From contig NC_056730.1 in NCBI RefSeq assembly GCF_019279795.1, positions 608,196,198-608,260,197 on the forward strand: 64,000 nucleotides of DNA, read 5' to 3'. This DNA comes from Protopterus annectens (lineage: Eukaryota; Chordata; Ceratodontiformes; Protopteridae). Of this stretch, positions 32,020 to 44,039 are shown in pieces. The stretch's first letter is position 1, and every line of letters starts with the position of its first letter. Below the pieces are notes generated by a model. That model searched no databases. It was not told the DNA's origin and saw nothing but the letters and a program-made list of their open reading frames with translations. A program made the position numbers and the translations under genes.

Positions 32020-34130
32020 CCTTTGGACCCAAATCCACGAGTTAAATACAAAAGGAAGGGGGGGTGTACCCATTTACCTTATGGATACCCACACGTTCAG
32101 GTTAGTGGCACAGCATGAGACCTTGGAGACCATGCAAGTGCAACTAACATTGGGCAAAGCTGCCCATCAGATTGTAGCCTGCTACAGATCACGTACCTTG
32201 TCTCAGGAACCTCACTCAGTATTCCGGAGAACAGTGGAAAATATAAAGGTCCTATCAAACACCATTATATGAGGAGATTTCAACTACCCAAACACTGAGT
32301 GGTGGAATTACTCTTGTACAACGTCCTTTGCCCAATGTTTCCTAGAGTTTAAAAACTCTAACACCCTGGAACAGCTGGTCACCACGCCCACTAGAGGTGA
32401 CAACATACTGGACATGATCATCACCAACATGGGGTACCAGTGTTCCACAACAGAGATAAACCCCTCGCTGGTAATATCAGATCATTAAGTAATCACACTG
32501 GACATCCACATCCCATCCCCCCATCCAGTCAATGAAACCGCTGTGAAGACATTTGCAAAAGCAAATTGCACACTTCCCAAGACCAAAGTGGAATGTTCTG
32601 AAGACCTCTTGCTATAGGATAATGGTATACAATCTGCAGAATCATTTACAAGTGCATCCTATGAGCATCTACAGGGATGCATGGAATGAGACATCACAAA
32701 TAAAACCAAGATGCACACCTCCTAAAATAGGACAATCAGATGGTTGTTGGCCATAAATAAGCTAGACAACAGAAGGAGGAAACGAACACATGATAGATCC
32801 AACTTCACTAAAGGAAAGGCATCACTGATCATTATTAGGAAGAAATAATGATCACTCATAAAATAATCCAAGGACAGTTTCCAAAGACAAATAGCCAAGG
32901 AATGTAAGAATAACAACCACAAAGCCTTCGGTAGCTATACCAGACATGTAGGTGTCAACTTCCAAATATGCTGTCAGCTACTGAAAAAAAGAAAGAAATA
33001 CACCAAACCAACTTTCATTGCCCACATCCAGGGGGACAAGTTCAGTATAAACTCCCCCCATCACCCCCAAAAGGGCCTGTGTCCATCACAGAAGGATGCA
33101 GAGCCCCAGACATCATGGACATGCAGTTAAAGACAGCCCACACCAAAGCTAAGAACACAGCATCAATGTGACTGGATGGTGTCCCAGGCTGCGTCTTACA
33201 CTAGGCCCATAAGAAACTACACCCTCACCTACATTCACTGTCCAGACACAAGCGTACCACAGGCTATGTACCCAAAGAATAACATGCACTAGCAGTCATC
33301 CAGCTCCACAAATGGGGTGCCACAACAGAACCTAGAAACCATTGCCCAATATGTCTTCTCAGCCTGGTCTACAGAGATATTGAGCAAATTGTCATGGAAC
33401 CCATAAACTGAGACATTGGAGACCTCCAGACACTGGACTCTACACAACTTCGCCTTGTTAAAGGCAGATCTTGGCTCCTAAACCTAGTTGACTTATTTCA
33501 AACAGTTACCAAGGACATAGATGGAGGTGAAAGTAGTTCACACAGCCCACCTGGACCTCACGAAGGACTTTCTACATCATTCCCCACTCTGTCATCATGG
33601 ACAAGCATACCAGCTTGAACATTAACAGCTATGTCACAGGATGGGTGGCCAAGTGGCTCACAGATCAAACACACATGTTCAGTGTTGCAGGTGCCATGTC
33701 CAACTCTAAGTCAGTCACAAATAGCATCCCACAGGTCTTGATCCTGGGACCCCACCTGTTCAGTAGATACTGCTCAGAGGTACAGGCAAGCATGGGAGGT
33801 GTATGACTGAACAGGTTTGCAGATGAATGGTAACTGTGGTCTATAATCAACTGTATGGCTGACACAGGCATCCTCCAGAAGTGTCTTACAGAGACAGATA
33901 CCTGGTGTCAAAACAATGCCCTCAAGCTGAATGCCGAAGAATGCATAGTCATCTCCTTTGGGTAAAACAAAGTGCACACAAATTACAACATAGGTGGTAA
34001 TCCAGTATGCACAGAGAAAGTCATTATGGCCCTGGGGACACAGGCATATAGTAAACTCCCCTTTGATGATCACATGGCCAAAGTGTTTAGACATTCCTTC
34101 AATGTAGCCCACCTAATGTCACCTAATGTA
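32020..34130 (+). mobile_element. CR1-type LINE copy E2, degraded ORF2
   Basis: Begins inside the endonuclease domain (GGVYPFTLWIPTRSG-like, corresponding to KGGGVSIFIKDTYTS of the 60-kb copy). It continues IVACYRSRTLSQEPHSVF and GDFNYPNTEWWNYS (about 32272-32310), then the pre-RT linker. The RT follows with degenerate motif A (33545-33590), motif B NSIPQVLILGPHLFSRYCSE (about 33720-33780), the post-RT segment (33880-34060) and VFRHSFNVAHLM. It ends about 34130, before the C-terminal block, where the 223-bp tandem repeat starts. Heavily mutated. Confidence 0.82.
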
Positions 34131-34145
34131 ACCCACTTTGTATAG

Positions 34146-34733
34146 TCTGATGATGTCACCATCCTACAAATATACCTATGGAAAGGCAAATTTGCAGTAG
34201 TGTGTATAGCGCGGTATGCAAATGCGTATTCCTGTAATATCATAAAGTAGTTTGGTAGGGGTTTGAATCTTGCACTTGACAAGTGTTTGTGTGTGGTCTT
34301 CTTAAGAAGGAGCAACCATTTTGGAGAGTAGTAAAACACCTTAAAAGTGGTAAACTAATATTTGTCAAGTCTGATGATGTCACCATCCTACAAATATACC
34401 TGTGGAAACAAGAGTTCCCAGTAATGTGTATAGTGTGTTGTGCTAATGTGTACTCCTCTAATATCATGAAGTAGTTGGGCAGGGGTTTGAATCCTGTACT
34501 TGACAATGGTGTGTGTGGTCTTCTTGGGAAAAAGCAACTTTTTAAGAGAGTAGTAAAACACCTTAAAAGTGGTAAATTAATCTTTGTCAAGCCTGATGAT
34601 GTCACCATCCTACAAATATACCTGTGGAAAAAAAGAGCACCCAGTAATGTGTATAGCGTGTCGTGTTAATGCATATTCCTCTAGTATCATGAAGTAGTCA
34701 GATAGGGGTTTAAATCCTGCACTTGGTGAGTGT
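34146..34733 (+). repeat. 223-bp tandem repeat, about 2.6 copies
   Basis: CTGATGATGTCACCATCCTA starts at about 34147, 34371 and 34593 (spacing 224 and 222). Each unit also has ATATCAT(A/G)AAGTAGT and a B-box-like GGGTTTGAATC at about 34260, 34485 and 34708. Units differ by scattered substitutions and short indels. It abuts the 3' side of CR1 copy E2. Confidence 0.92.
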
Positions 34734-36300
34734 GTGCGCTGTATGTGTGACACTGTTGGTCAATGTGTTGTGGGTTTTGCTTTTACTACTGCATGACATA
34801 TCAGTATACATTGCACATGTGAGCTAGGTGTGTGGCAAATACATATACGTACATGTTACCTCAATTATTGCATGTGTGGGAACCCTGCTTTCTCTAAGAA
34901 CACAGCTGTCATCTTTGCCAAACTGTGCTGCTGCTTCCCAGACCTTAGGTCACATCTGTATGCTTGTGACAAGGCCAGCCACTGCAGTGATCCCTGGCCC
35001 AGGTCATCCGTGTCACACACACTCATTACGGTTTCTATTGAAATGTGTGAGTGAGGGTTTATGGCTGAGGTATATGTCACACCTGTTCAAACGCAGCAAA
35101 GTCTGTCAGTGATGACTATTCATTACAGGTGTACAACAACCTTTGTGGATATGCATGCAGACCTCTTATTGCTTATGTGATCCACCGAGGGATTTCAAAA
35201 TACCTTTGGAAATGTGATTATCAAAGGAGAGATGACGTAACACTTGGTTGCATGTACACATCGGTACCTGTTCATCATGTTGGTGGCTACTACCTATGTG
35301 GTACTGTGGGGATAATATGTTCCATAAAGGTGGATGACTATGCTTAGTTTGGCTTCTAGCTTTACAGCATGGGTTTGACAACAGGCATCTGTCTGTATGA
35401 TATCCTTGTGGAGGATGTGTGTGTTATCTTGAGAATGCATTATAGGCCACGTATGCATTACCAGACATAGGCGGATATATCCCTACTGTGATTGCTTGTA
35501 CCTAAGAGAGCTATATGCCAAACAGGAGTGGTCTCAGTAATGGGTGCAGGTGAATACCACTGGTTATTGGCATAGTATAGTACCTGAAGGATCCAAATGT
35601 TGCTGTGTGTCTTACATATGTGTGTCAATTGTCAAGACATCATCTAACGATTGGTTATGGTCAGGCTGTTGAAGTTATGTATATGACCAGAATGCAAAAC
35701 AATGACTGATAGTAACAGTATCACCCACAGCGCAGTGTCAAACCATGTCATACACACATGTGTAGTCACGTTCCGAAATGTGTGTAGTACAGTGCATACT
35801 GGCCACCAATAGAAATTATGGAGTGTTAACACTGTGTAATACAGGGCATGTCACCCTGCCCATGTGTACACTATGCACGTACATGCAGACAGTGCACCTC
35901 CACCATATTCACAAATGTACACCTACAAATCTGTGTTACACACATCCCAGACATGCTGTCCACTGTCTAACACATGCTGCCAATACTACACACATCAGCC
36001 AAGTGGCACGTGGGTGGACAATACACTACTGGAACTAACCCTGGTGTAAACAATACTACATTGACAATCATAGCTGTAATGCATCATGCCTGCTCAGCTA
36101 CACCTTCAAGCATATCATTACACTCTACTGCTGACAACGTGCTAACATTGCTATACTGCTATAAAGTCACCCTGTGCATCAGCACCATGGTAGCCTGTTC
36201 CTGCATCAATGTTACAGATGACAGGAGGTGGCACAAGTTTCATCAAATGCACAGGGTGTGTTGCTGGTTTGCCAGAGGCCTACAGTGAGCCATCCAATCG

Positions 36301-36302
<2 letters not shown>
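34734..36302. other. Gene-free stretch downstream of the Myb-like gene
   Basis: Rich in TGTG/CACA words but with no recognisable gene or repeat unit. If the 28-40 kb region is one Harbinger element, this lies between its two convergent genes. Confidence 0.45.

Positions 36303-36391
<89 letters not shown>
36303..36391. repeat. (GT)n microsatellite
   Basis: An uninterrupted GT tract of about 88 bp; a shorter GT-rich tract follows at 36469-36488. Confidence 0.98.
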
Positions 36392-36394
<3 letters not shown>

Positions 36395-36569
36395 GGCAAG
36401 AGCACTGCTATGGGCCAATGTTTATGTAATGTGTATGGGTATGTGTTAGCCCTAGGATTTTGGTTTATGTGTGTGTGTGTTTGTGTGTCTGCATGCACAC
36501 AGTTCCACCATGTGGCTGCCATATACGGGTATTTGTGGGACAGCCACAGACTGTACCTGCCAGGCTTTA

Positions 36570-37472
36570 CAGATCACCGTCTCTGGCTATGGATACAGTA
36601 CCTGTGCCTGACAGGGGTGCTACTGACACTATCAGGTACTAAGCCAGACTGGGTACTATCCCCAGAGGTAGATGGATGTACACTGGACCCAGGTCCCTGC
36701 TGGAACTGTCCAGAGCTACGTGCACGTGGTCTTCTAGGACGTTCTATGGACAGCCCACCCCCAACATTGCTGGGGCTGGTACTGGCACTACAGGAGCGGC
36801 TGTGACTTGATGTACGTCCGCTGTGACTGCCAGCTGCTGATGTTGCTGGTATATTTCCATGTCGAAGACTCAGTCCCGCACTGTCCTGACACATGGACAT
36901 GACATTGCAGAGGACATCTAATGTCTCTCCCCAATGTCTATCAGTGACCTCAGTGTAATTACGGATGGCACCTGCTAGGTCATAGATACTGTCAATGATG
37001 GTGGTGTTATGTGCCCTCTGTGCCCTTAGTCCCTATCTGGTGTACTGTTCCATACATGCATGTGCCTCTATGACAGCCTGGAACATGTGTGAGGTTGTAA
37101 GACCTGTGGCACGTCTGCCAGTGGTATGATGAGCAGCAGTGCTCCGATGAGAAACCCTGGACATCTGCCTATGTGGTACCCTTCTAGACATCTGGGTATG
37201 GCTGCTCTGCCAGGATGCCTGTGCGATGGATTCCACCCTGTCCTGGCCAATGCCGACTGTATGCTGTCCCTCAGCTAAGGGCATTGGTGATGGACGTATT
37301 GGCAGTATGACTGTGTGCATGGATGGGGTGGATACTTGTGTACTGTCGACTGGTGGCCCAACGACAGACCCTGGCAAACATGCCTGTGCCTCAACACACC
37401 TATCATTAGTATCACTATTTTGCTCAGTGACATCAGTTTCCCTGCTGCAGTGAACAAGCCCAAAGTCAGCAC
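36570..37472 (-). pseudogene. Last exon of the Myb-like gene: Ser/Pro-rich C terminus
   Basis: The minus-strand frame is open from the acceptor at 37473 down to the stop at 37033-37035 and then, in the same frame, down to 36574. Readable segments include CVEAQACLPGSVVGPPVDST, TSHMFQAVIEAHACMEQYTR, then (past the stop) AHNTTIIDSIYDLAGAIRNY and a Ser/Gly/Pro-rich tail. The total of about 300 codons with one stop argues that this copy decayed recently compared with other copies in the window. Confidence 0.7.
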
Positions 37473-37522
37473 CTGTGAGAGGAAGACAGGAAACACACTT
37501 TACGACCTGTACATGATGTCGG

Positions 37523-37712
37523 CACACATGCACACATGGACACATGAACACATGAACACATGCACACATGAACACATGAACACATGCACACATGCACACA
37601 TGCACACATGCACACATGAACACATGTACACATGCACACATGAACACATGAACACATGCACACATGCATACATGCACACATGCACACATGAACACATGCA
37701 CACATGCACACA
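37523..37712. repeat. 10-bp minisatellite, about 19 units
   Basis: The unit is ACACATGAAC or ACACATGCAC with a few variants. It lies in the intron of the Myb-like gene, about 50 bp upstream (minus strand) of the acceptor at 37473. A CA tract follows at 37735-37771. Confidence 0.95.
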
Positions 37713-37771
37713 AATGCACTCCTCACTATAACAGACACACACACACACACACACACATACACACACACACA

Positions 37772-39379
37772 CCACCAGCAATCCAAAACATACTCAGCAG
37801 CGGGTGATGGTGGGGTACAGTATCACAAGGCAAACAGTTATATCACACGTGTCAGCATGCAGGACGTGTGTTTCCCAACAGCATGCAGTGCGGGTGTTGA
37901 CAGCCCTTGCCAATAACACTATACATGTCTTTGATGCATGTGTGTTGTTGTTCAGTGATTGGCCTCACTCTGGAATGCACTGTGTACATGGACACAACAT
38001 TGCTGTGCAAGTATTAAAAGCTCTGCAATGTCCTGTGCACCATCTCTCACAGGTATACATACCATGTCTGGGTGTGTATCTGTGTGTCTCATAGATATCC
38101 ATTTCTGATTAGAGCATCTGTGTCTTTAGCAGATAATTGTGGACAAAAGTTTAGCACATGCATGCTATATATACACACAGGATGAGTGGTGCATGTATAC
38201 CTGATGGAATATCATTGCTCAACATAGCCATTGTACAGTGGTTATGGTGAGTGTAGGACATATTGTGGACATGCCAGTTCCAGACATGACATGGCATGCT
38301 ACAACACAACTGCAACATTAAACATCACACAGACACAGTGTGTGTCATGTGACCTATGCACTCAATAGTATTACAAGATATATATGTGTCACTTTGTACA
38401 AATGGTGATTGCTATGCATATTGTGTATAGGTGCCTATGTTTGCACACACACAACATTGAGGTGCATAGCAGGTAATGCTATGTGTAGTACTGTGGTCAC
38501 TGTAACTGGATGGGGTGTACTACCATGAGCCATCATCATGCAGCATCATGTGGTCACTCAAGGCTACTAATGTGTGCCAGACCAGCACATACCATGCTGT
38601 ACCGGAACTGCAGTACCATGGCTACATTCACCATTTCACAGCCAGTTGTTACATGGGTTTGTAAGGTGCACAATAGGGGGCATTGCCTAACATGAATGTG
38701 TTATGTGTTGAAGAGTGTCGCACAGCCACATGTGAGGCATCTACCCCTCAGGTATATTATGTGTGCTGTGTTGATGACATTTAGGATACTGTAGTGTGAC
38801 CTTGCAGCGGGTGTCTGAATACGCCATGTGTAGCATGTTAACGTGTACTGCGTATGACAAAGTTGTGTATGTTGTGTGCATGTGTATCGACTCTGCCTAT
38901 CCAATGACCACTACAGTGTTGCCACAATTGTGTGGGATGCTCTGTGTATTGTATGTGTTTTAGGCAGCTACCCACGTTACTGGGATGTGCATAGTCTCAC
39001 AGCAAACATGCACAGCATGCATTATGCGTAGGTGTGTTATGTGTACATGGCCTACACCTCACCTATGACATGCACATTTAATTAGCAATATTAAAGGTAG
39101 AACACACTCATCAGCATGGGTCTGCTGCTTTGCTGTCACACCAGAGGGACCTACAAGGATATGAGACACTTTGTCAGTGGCAACAACTGTGGCATTGCTA
39201 CTGTGTGTTTGCAATCTTACAGTAGTACAGTGATTGACAGTCACAGGCCTACAGATTATATTCCTAATTATTAGTATTGCACAACACTAGGCACCACGTA
39301 GTATAACTACACAGTACACATCTCACATAAGCATGCTCTACTAATAGAGGTAACAGTAGTCTACAGCTATGCCACGTTA
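37772..39379 (-). other. Intron of the Myb-like gene
   Basis: No exon could be placed with confidence. A short middle exon like the one inferred at 53253-53315 in the other Myb-like copy is expected. It could hide here. Confidence 0.45.
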
Positions 39380-39799
39380 CCTGCATGCTCCATGTCAACT
39401 TGCTGGGTGGCTCCATAATGACACATGTTACTTGTTGTTGTTGTTGTTGTCCAGGAGCCACCTGGCTCAGGAGTAGCTCCTCCACTCTGGTGAGGGGAGG
39501 ATGGATGGCTACTCCCCCACCTGAGGCAAGCTGTTGTCTGCTGATATCAGACGCATGCTGCTGGACATGTCTAATTAAATCACTGCAGTGATGGCATACC
39601 TGCTCATATGTCCAGTTATGCATGCCTATGTCATTTACCCTACGGACAAGAACTTGCCACAGCGCAGTCCGCTCATGCTGGTCCTGGTTGGTTCTGGAGA
39701 ACAGCAGGGCATAGTGCTGCACCAGGCTCACTGTGATCTGTTCTTCCTACGCCGTGCTATAGGTGGGATTATGATGGTGGGACATGACCCTGGAAGACA
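39380..39799 (-). pseudogene. Myb/SANT-like exon (NAIF1-like) with polyglutamine
   Basis: The minus strand encodes QHYALLFSRTNQDQHERTAL, then WQVLVRRVNDIGMHNWTYEQ and VCHHCSDLIRHVQQHASD. The pattern of spaced Trp/aromatic residues with RRVNDIG, TYEQV and a basic third helix is that of the Myb/SANT-like domain of Harbinger accessory proteins and NAIF1. Upstream, RRRKNR is followed by a one-base frame problem (TAG near 39753) before SLVQHY. A (GTT)n tract at 39430-39448 encodes six glutamines (GQQQQQQV). It ends at donor CAG/GTAACG. Confidence 0.8.
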
Positions 39800-39800
39800 A

Positions 39801-40842
39801 TGAAACAATATGTGTGAGCAAGTCATGTGGAACACGTAACATTCTAAAGTACAGATATCAATTAACTGTCATATATAGCAACCTATTGGCTGTCAGAAGA
39901 TGCACACTTTCAATACCACATATCAGTTCTCAACCCACAACTGCCTGACAGTGCCTGGCACACTCTATATATCAAACCATATTTTGCACAGCAACAAAGT
40001 TAAAACAGTATGGAAGACTATACAACAGTACATGGCACACTGTATGTGACACAATGCACCACCTAGCCACAGGAGGTATATATCATGCTAATGCATCATG
40101 AAATATGTAATCCATTGTGATGATTGTAAAGTCCAATGACAGTATTACCAGTATATCACACTAGTTGTTGATGGCAGACCCCTGCCTAACATATGTGCAC
40201 ATTCATTAATATAGGTGGCATACTGCTGTACTAGACTATACATGTTGCTAGACAGTTATATCCTGTAACACACATATGACCGAGGCCATGGTACAGGCAT
40301 ACCCACATACACATCAGACATACATACCAGACACAAAGGTATGGCAACCCAGGTGACCTTTACCTGTGTACCTTACAGTACTGTGTGTCAGTAGTTATGA
40401 GACCTTATGTCTGAGGTATGTAATCTGTGAGGACTACAGGGAATACACAAAACAGTGGTTCCAATAAATGTGGACATACACCATACTGTGCTGTTTAGGC
40501 ATACAGCTTCAGGTAGTACTACAGTTCATACAGGAGTTGGATTCACCAGCAGTAACACTCAATAAGCATACATGTACAGCTTTAGCCTACAATGGGACAC
40601 CCCAGTCGACAACAAGGGACTACGTCAGACCATATGGCATACTGCTTTTTCTGCTTAGCAATTGCATACACATCTTTTGCTGGGATCACAGCTAGGACAC
40701 ACAATACCATGACAGAAACAGTTTCCCCCTAAGCTATCACACATATACCAAACTCTGACACATTCAACAACACATTCACCATCACACTTAGTCAACCTCA
40801 CATAGCAATTATTGCAACAAGTACATGTGGGTGTGTATCACT
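39801..40842. other. Gene-free stretch upstream of the Myb-like gene
   Basis: No supported feature. It would hold the promoter of the Myb-like gene, but no element is recognisable. Confidence 0.45.
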
Positions 40843-41617
40843 TCATAGGTAGGTAACAGGCTATTGGCCCTAGGGCCTATAGAAGTCTTGCCATATGCTA
40901 CCCTGGCCTTTGACACACAGGCAATTACATTTCACGTGGCCCTGTCAAGCAGAGACACAGAGGTGATTGCCTGGGTGTATTCACTATCTCCCATACAATC
41001 TTCAGGATTATTTATGATGACTGCTAATTAGGAGCTTTGTTTACTATGGATAGTTGGTTTGTTCCAGAGTATGGGATGTCTCTGAGATAGGAATCTATCC
41101 CTCCAGCATGTGCTGTTTATTGTGGTCAAAAGGTTTGTGTCCCTAGAGCGTGTAGCTAGTAGAGACTGTGATCTGTTTACGTGGAGCATGTCCAACAGCT
41201 CTGGGTTTGACATAACTTAGTATGTTAGGCAGAGGTCACCCCTGGGTAGGCGGTATGTGAGACAGTCTAGTTGTGGGTTTGTGATACGGTCTGCATAGGG
41301 CATCTGTTTAAGGCCGGTATTACTCTTTGTGAGGTATGTCTGTGTCATTTCCAGTTGCTGTAGATGTCTTGTGAGGTACATACCACATGAGGCATTGTAC
41401 TCTATAATGAGCTTTATGTGTGATGAGTAGAGAGGAACACTGACCTATATTTCCCTGGATGACACACCTTTTGTGATGACGTATGCCACGTAGACAGATG
41501 ACATGACTAGTGTGGCACTGTGATCATCAGAGGGGAGACTACTGTCCACCTGTGTCCCAGTGTCAACATTGAGTGTGAGGCCATGGCATTGTCACCAGGC
41601 ATCTGTTGCAGTAAATA
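40843..41617 (-). mobile_element. CR1-type LINE fragment F
   Basis: The 3' end is at 40843 (plus-strand TTCATAGGTAGGTAACAGGC). The minus strand reads MSNPELLDMLHVNRSQSLLA, NSTCWRDRFLSQRHPILWNK and further upstream a degenerate LTRHLQQLEMTQTYLTK-like block. At its 5' end a segment matches GLTLNVDTGTQVDSSLP, implying an internal deletion of the region between the RT active site and this point. Non-functional. Confidence 0.85.
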
Positions 41618-41625
41618 TGACCCTG

Positions 41626-41668
<43 letters not shown>
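41626..41668. repeat. (TC)n(TA)n compound microsatellite
   Basis: About 18 bp of TC followed by about 25 bp of TA. Confidence 0.95.
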
Positions 41669-42665
41669 GTGTATATATACACACACAAACATATAAACAT
41701 CCATTGGTGTACATACAGAGATACATATAGGCACATATACAGTCCACCTTTCATGGTGGGGATATCAATTATGCAAAGGTTGTGAGGTATAGAGTTATGT
41801 CATAATATTGCACAGTGTTGTGCGGAATACATTGAAAGTGTTCTTAGCCCATGTAGCTTTAGCAGGACTCACTGGCTGCAACACTGCAGACCTGACGAAT
41901 CATACCCACAACGTTTAACCACCACATGTCATATACCAGCGCTGAATGCTGTCTTGTTTGCCACACACTACAACCTACATAGAAATATGCACATAACAAC
42001 CTTCAACAACATATATATGCCCACCCTTCACAAACAGTTGCAGTATGTCCCTTGCTCTATGCACATATACAGATGCTAATATATCTGACACAGACAGATC
42101 TCTCCGTATGTGTGGGCCATACACACACAAGGTACACACTGTTGAAAGTTTGTGCTTCTCATGGCTGACCTGTTGGGCCTTGCTGCAACATGAACAGGTG
42201 TCACATGTGAGCACACAGTAATATTAGAGAATGTATATATAGCTGCAAATGCTAGGTTGGCATACTAGCCTGGTACAGCTGTTGCCAATACTAAGCTACA
42301 CGTTAATATGGCTATCATGCGTTTGTTACTCTGTCACATCCATGTTTACATAACCGTATGGGCTACTCACCCAAACAGACATTGTACACACTACTGTACA
42401 GAACACAGATAACATGGATCAGATGTTTGACATTTAATGCTGAACTACATATGTCACAGTCACATCCCACTGCACACAGCTACATACTCATTTCTCCATG
42501 CCAGTAGTTATGCAGGGCATCTGTGCATTGATACGTACTGCTGCCACATATGGATGATTCAAACTATGTAGAGTACTCTTCATAAACATCTACTACATGC
42601 CAGTAAATACATAGCTGTTTCATACCTTTCCTTTGCACGTGTTCGTATTTGTTGTTGTATATCTT
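41669..42665. other. Gene-free stretch
   Basis: No supported feature. Confidence 0.5.
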
Positions 42666-42995
42666 GAATTAATTTTCAAGGTATATTTGTTTTTCAGTAT
42701 ACTTTTTCTTTTCAATATATTATTTAATTTTCAATATATTTTTTTCAATATATTTTTTATTTCAATTTATATATTTTTTCAATAAAAATTTTATTTCAAT
42801 ATATATATACTTTTTCAATATATATTTTTTCAATATATATTTTTTTAAATATATATTTTTTTCAATATATTTTTTTTTCAATATATTTTCTTTCAATATA
42901 ATTTTTTTTATTTTCAGTATATTATTTTGTTTTCAATATATTCTTTTTGTTATCTTTTTTTTTCAACATATGACTTTTTCTTTCAATATATTTTC
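42666..42995. repeat. T-rich minisatellite with CAATATAT core
   Basis: More than 15 irregular repeats of a 13-20-bp unit, TTTTTTCAATATAT and length variants. Variation is mostly in T-run length. A (CT)n tract follows at 43047-43066. Confidence 0.93.
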
Positions 42996-43954
42996 TTTGG
43001 ATCTTTTTCTTTATTTCTGCTGCAGCTGTTGTCTGCCTCTATGTGTGTCTCTCTCTCTCTCTCTCCCTCCATACCTGCAATGAAATGATTGCATGTGTGG
43101 ACGGTAAGTACAGACTGCTTTTATAGGTATCTGCACATGTGCGTGTGATGGCCTCTGTACCAGTTGGTGGCCACCATTTGGCTATTGCATGCAGCCTGCT
43201 GTGCAGTACTCACTGTCATAGCAACCCAGTGCTATAAATTGCTAAGTCAGGTAGGCATAGCCCTTTCAGATTTCCAAAGTGGGGACCATGCTTGTTTGCT
43301 GTGGACACCGTTGTGTAAGTCAGAAGGTCGGTATACTTCTAACTGTTGCTAGGGGTGTAGCCAGTGATTTGAATGTTGTACTCAGACCTGAATGTTGCCA
43401 CTTCCAGTACACAGTTGACAGTGTAGAATTGTACTCACCCCTACAAATGCTAACACAAGATACATGGGAGTATGTAGTTTATTTTCTACTTATAGAATTA
43501 GCTGCCATACATACGTAGTTATTGAGATGTTTTCATTTGGCACATGAACTGTTTGGGAACTGCTATACGGTGGATATTAATGTAGTCACTTCTGCACAGT
43601 TTGTGCTTTTTATTTTGTTGACATTATCACAGGATGCTCATGAAAACTGGACAATTCCAGTACTGAGTATGCCTACCTACATCCTTGCTGGACCCTGAGC
43701 ACACAGGTATTTTGTACATTTGGGAGGGGATTGTCCTGCTATGATACTGTGTGGGGGTTGTAAAGTGCTGCTGTAACATTATTTACTGCTAGAATGGCTG
43801 GTTCTGTTATCACAGTCATGTAATGCAATTCCACAACAACTGCTGGTAAAGTTCCACAGAACAGGTTTTGTGTTGTGGCATTCCTATCTTTCCTTTAAAT
43901 TCACTCATTCTGATGCATGATATATATATTTCAGCAACAACCTGCTATGTATCT
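42996..43954. other. Gene-free stretch
   Basis: No supported feature. Confidence 0.5.
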
Positions 43955-44025
43955 ACTGTAGCTTAGTGGTACTTCATGCAGTTTAGTGTGTCCGGGGTTC
44001 GAGACTGACAGTGGTGTTTTATTTT
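43955..44025 (+). mobile_element. tRNA-derived SINE head
   Basis: A box TAGCTTAGTGG at about 43959 and B box GGGTTCGAGACT at about 43995, with tRNA-like spacing. This is the least degenerate B box in the window. No body or tail recognised. Confidence 0.65.
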
Positions 44026-44039
44026 GCTGCTGAGCAGAA

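Larger units (their letters stand above)
36570..39800 (-). pseudogene. Harbinger Myb/SANT-like accessory gene, multi-exon
   Basis: Harbinger transposons encode a second protein with a Myb/SANT-like DNA-binding domain that carries the transposase to the nucleus and to the ends. Minus-strand structure: acceptor-like TTGTCTTCCAG at about 39800, Myb exon 39799-39380, donor CAG/GTAACG at 39380, a long intron, acceptor TCCTCTCACAG ending at 37473, and a last exon 37472-36570. The Myb exon ends in phase 0 while the last exon's long frame needs an extra base, so an unseen middle exon or a later indel is likely. One in-frame stop is at 37033-37035. The partner transposase may be at 28.4-29.6 kb. Confidence 0.75.

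Noticed and set aside
34146..34733. CTGATGA followed by GAAA in each 223-bp unit as a tandem hammerhead array
   Set aside because: Both core words occur, but the bases between them form at most a weak 3-bp helix II with a bulge, and the sequence after GAAA differs in all three units, so helix III is not conserved.
36212..36522. Poly-(Cys-Val) and poly-(His-Thr) ORFs
   Set aside because: Translations of the GT/CA microsatellite.
37500..37786. Long ORFs rich in Cys, His and Val on the minus strand and His/Thr on the plus strand
   Set aside because: They are translations of the 10-bp ACACATG minisatellite in several frames, which happens to lack stops. No protein family.
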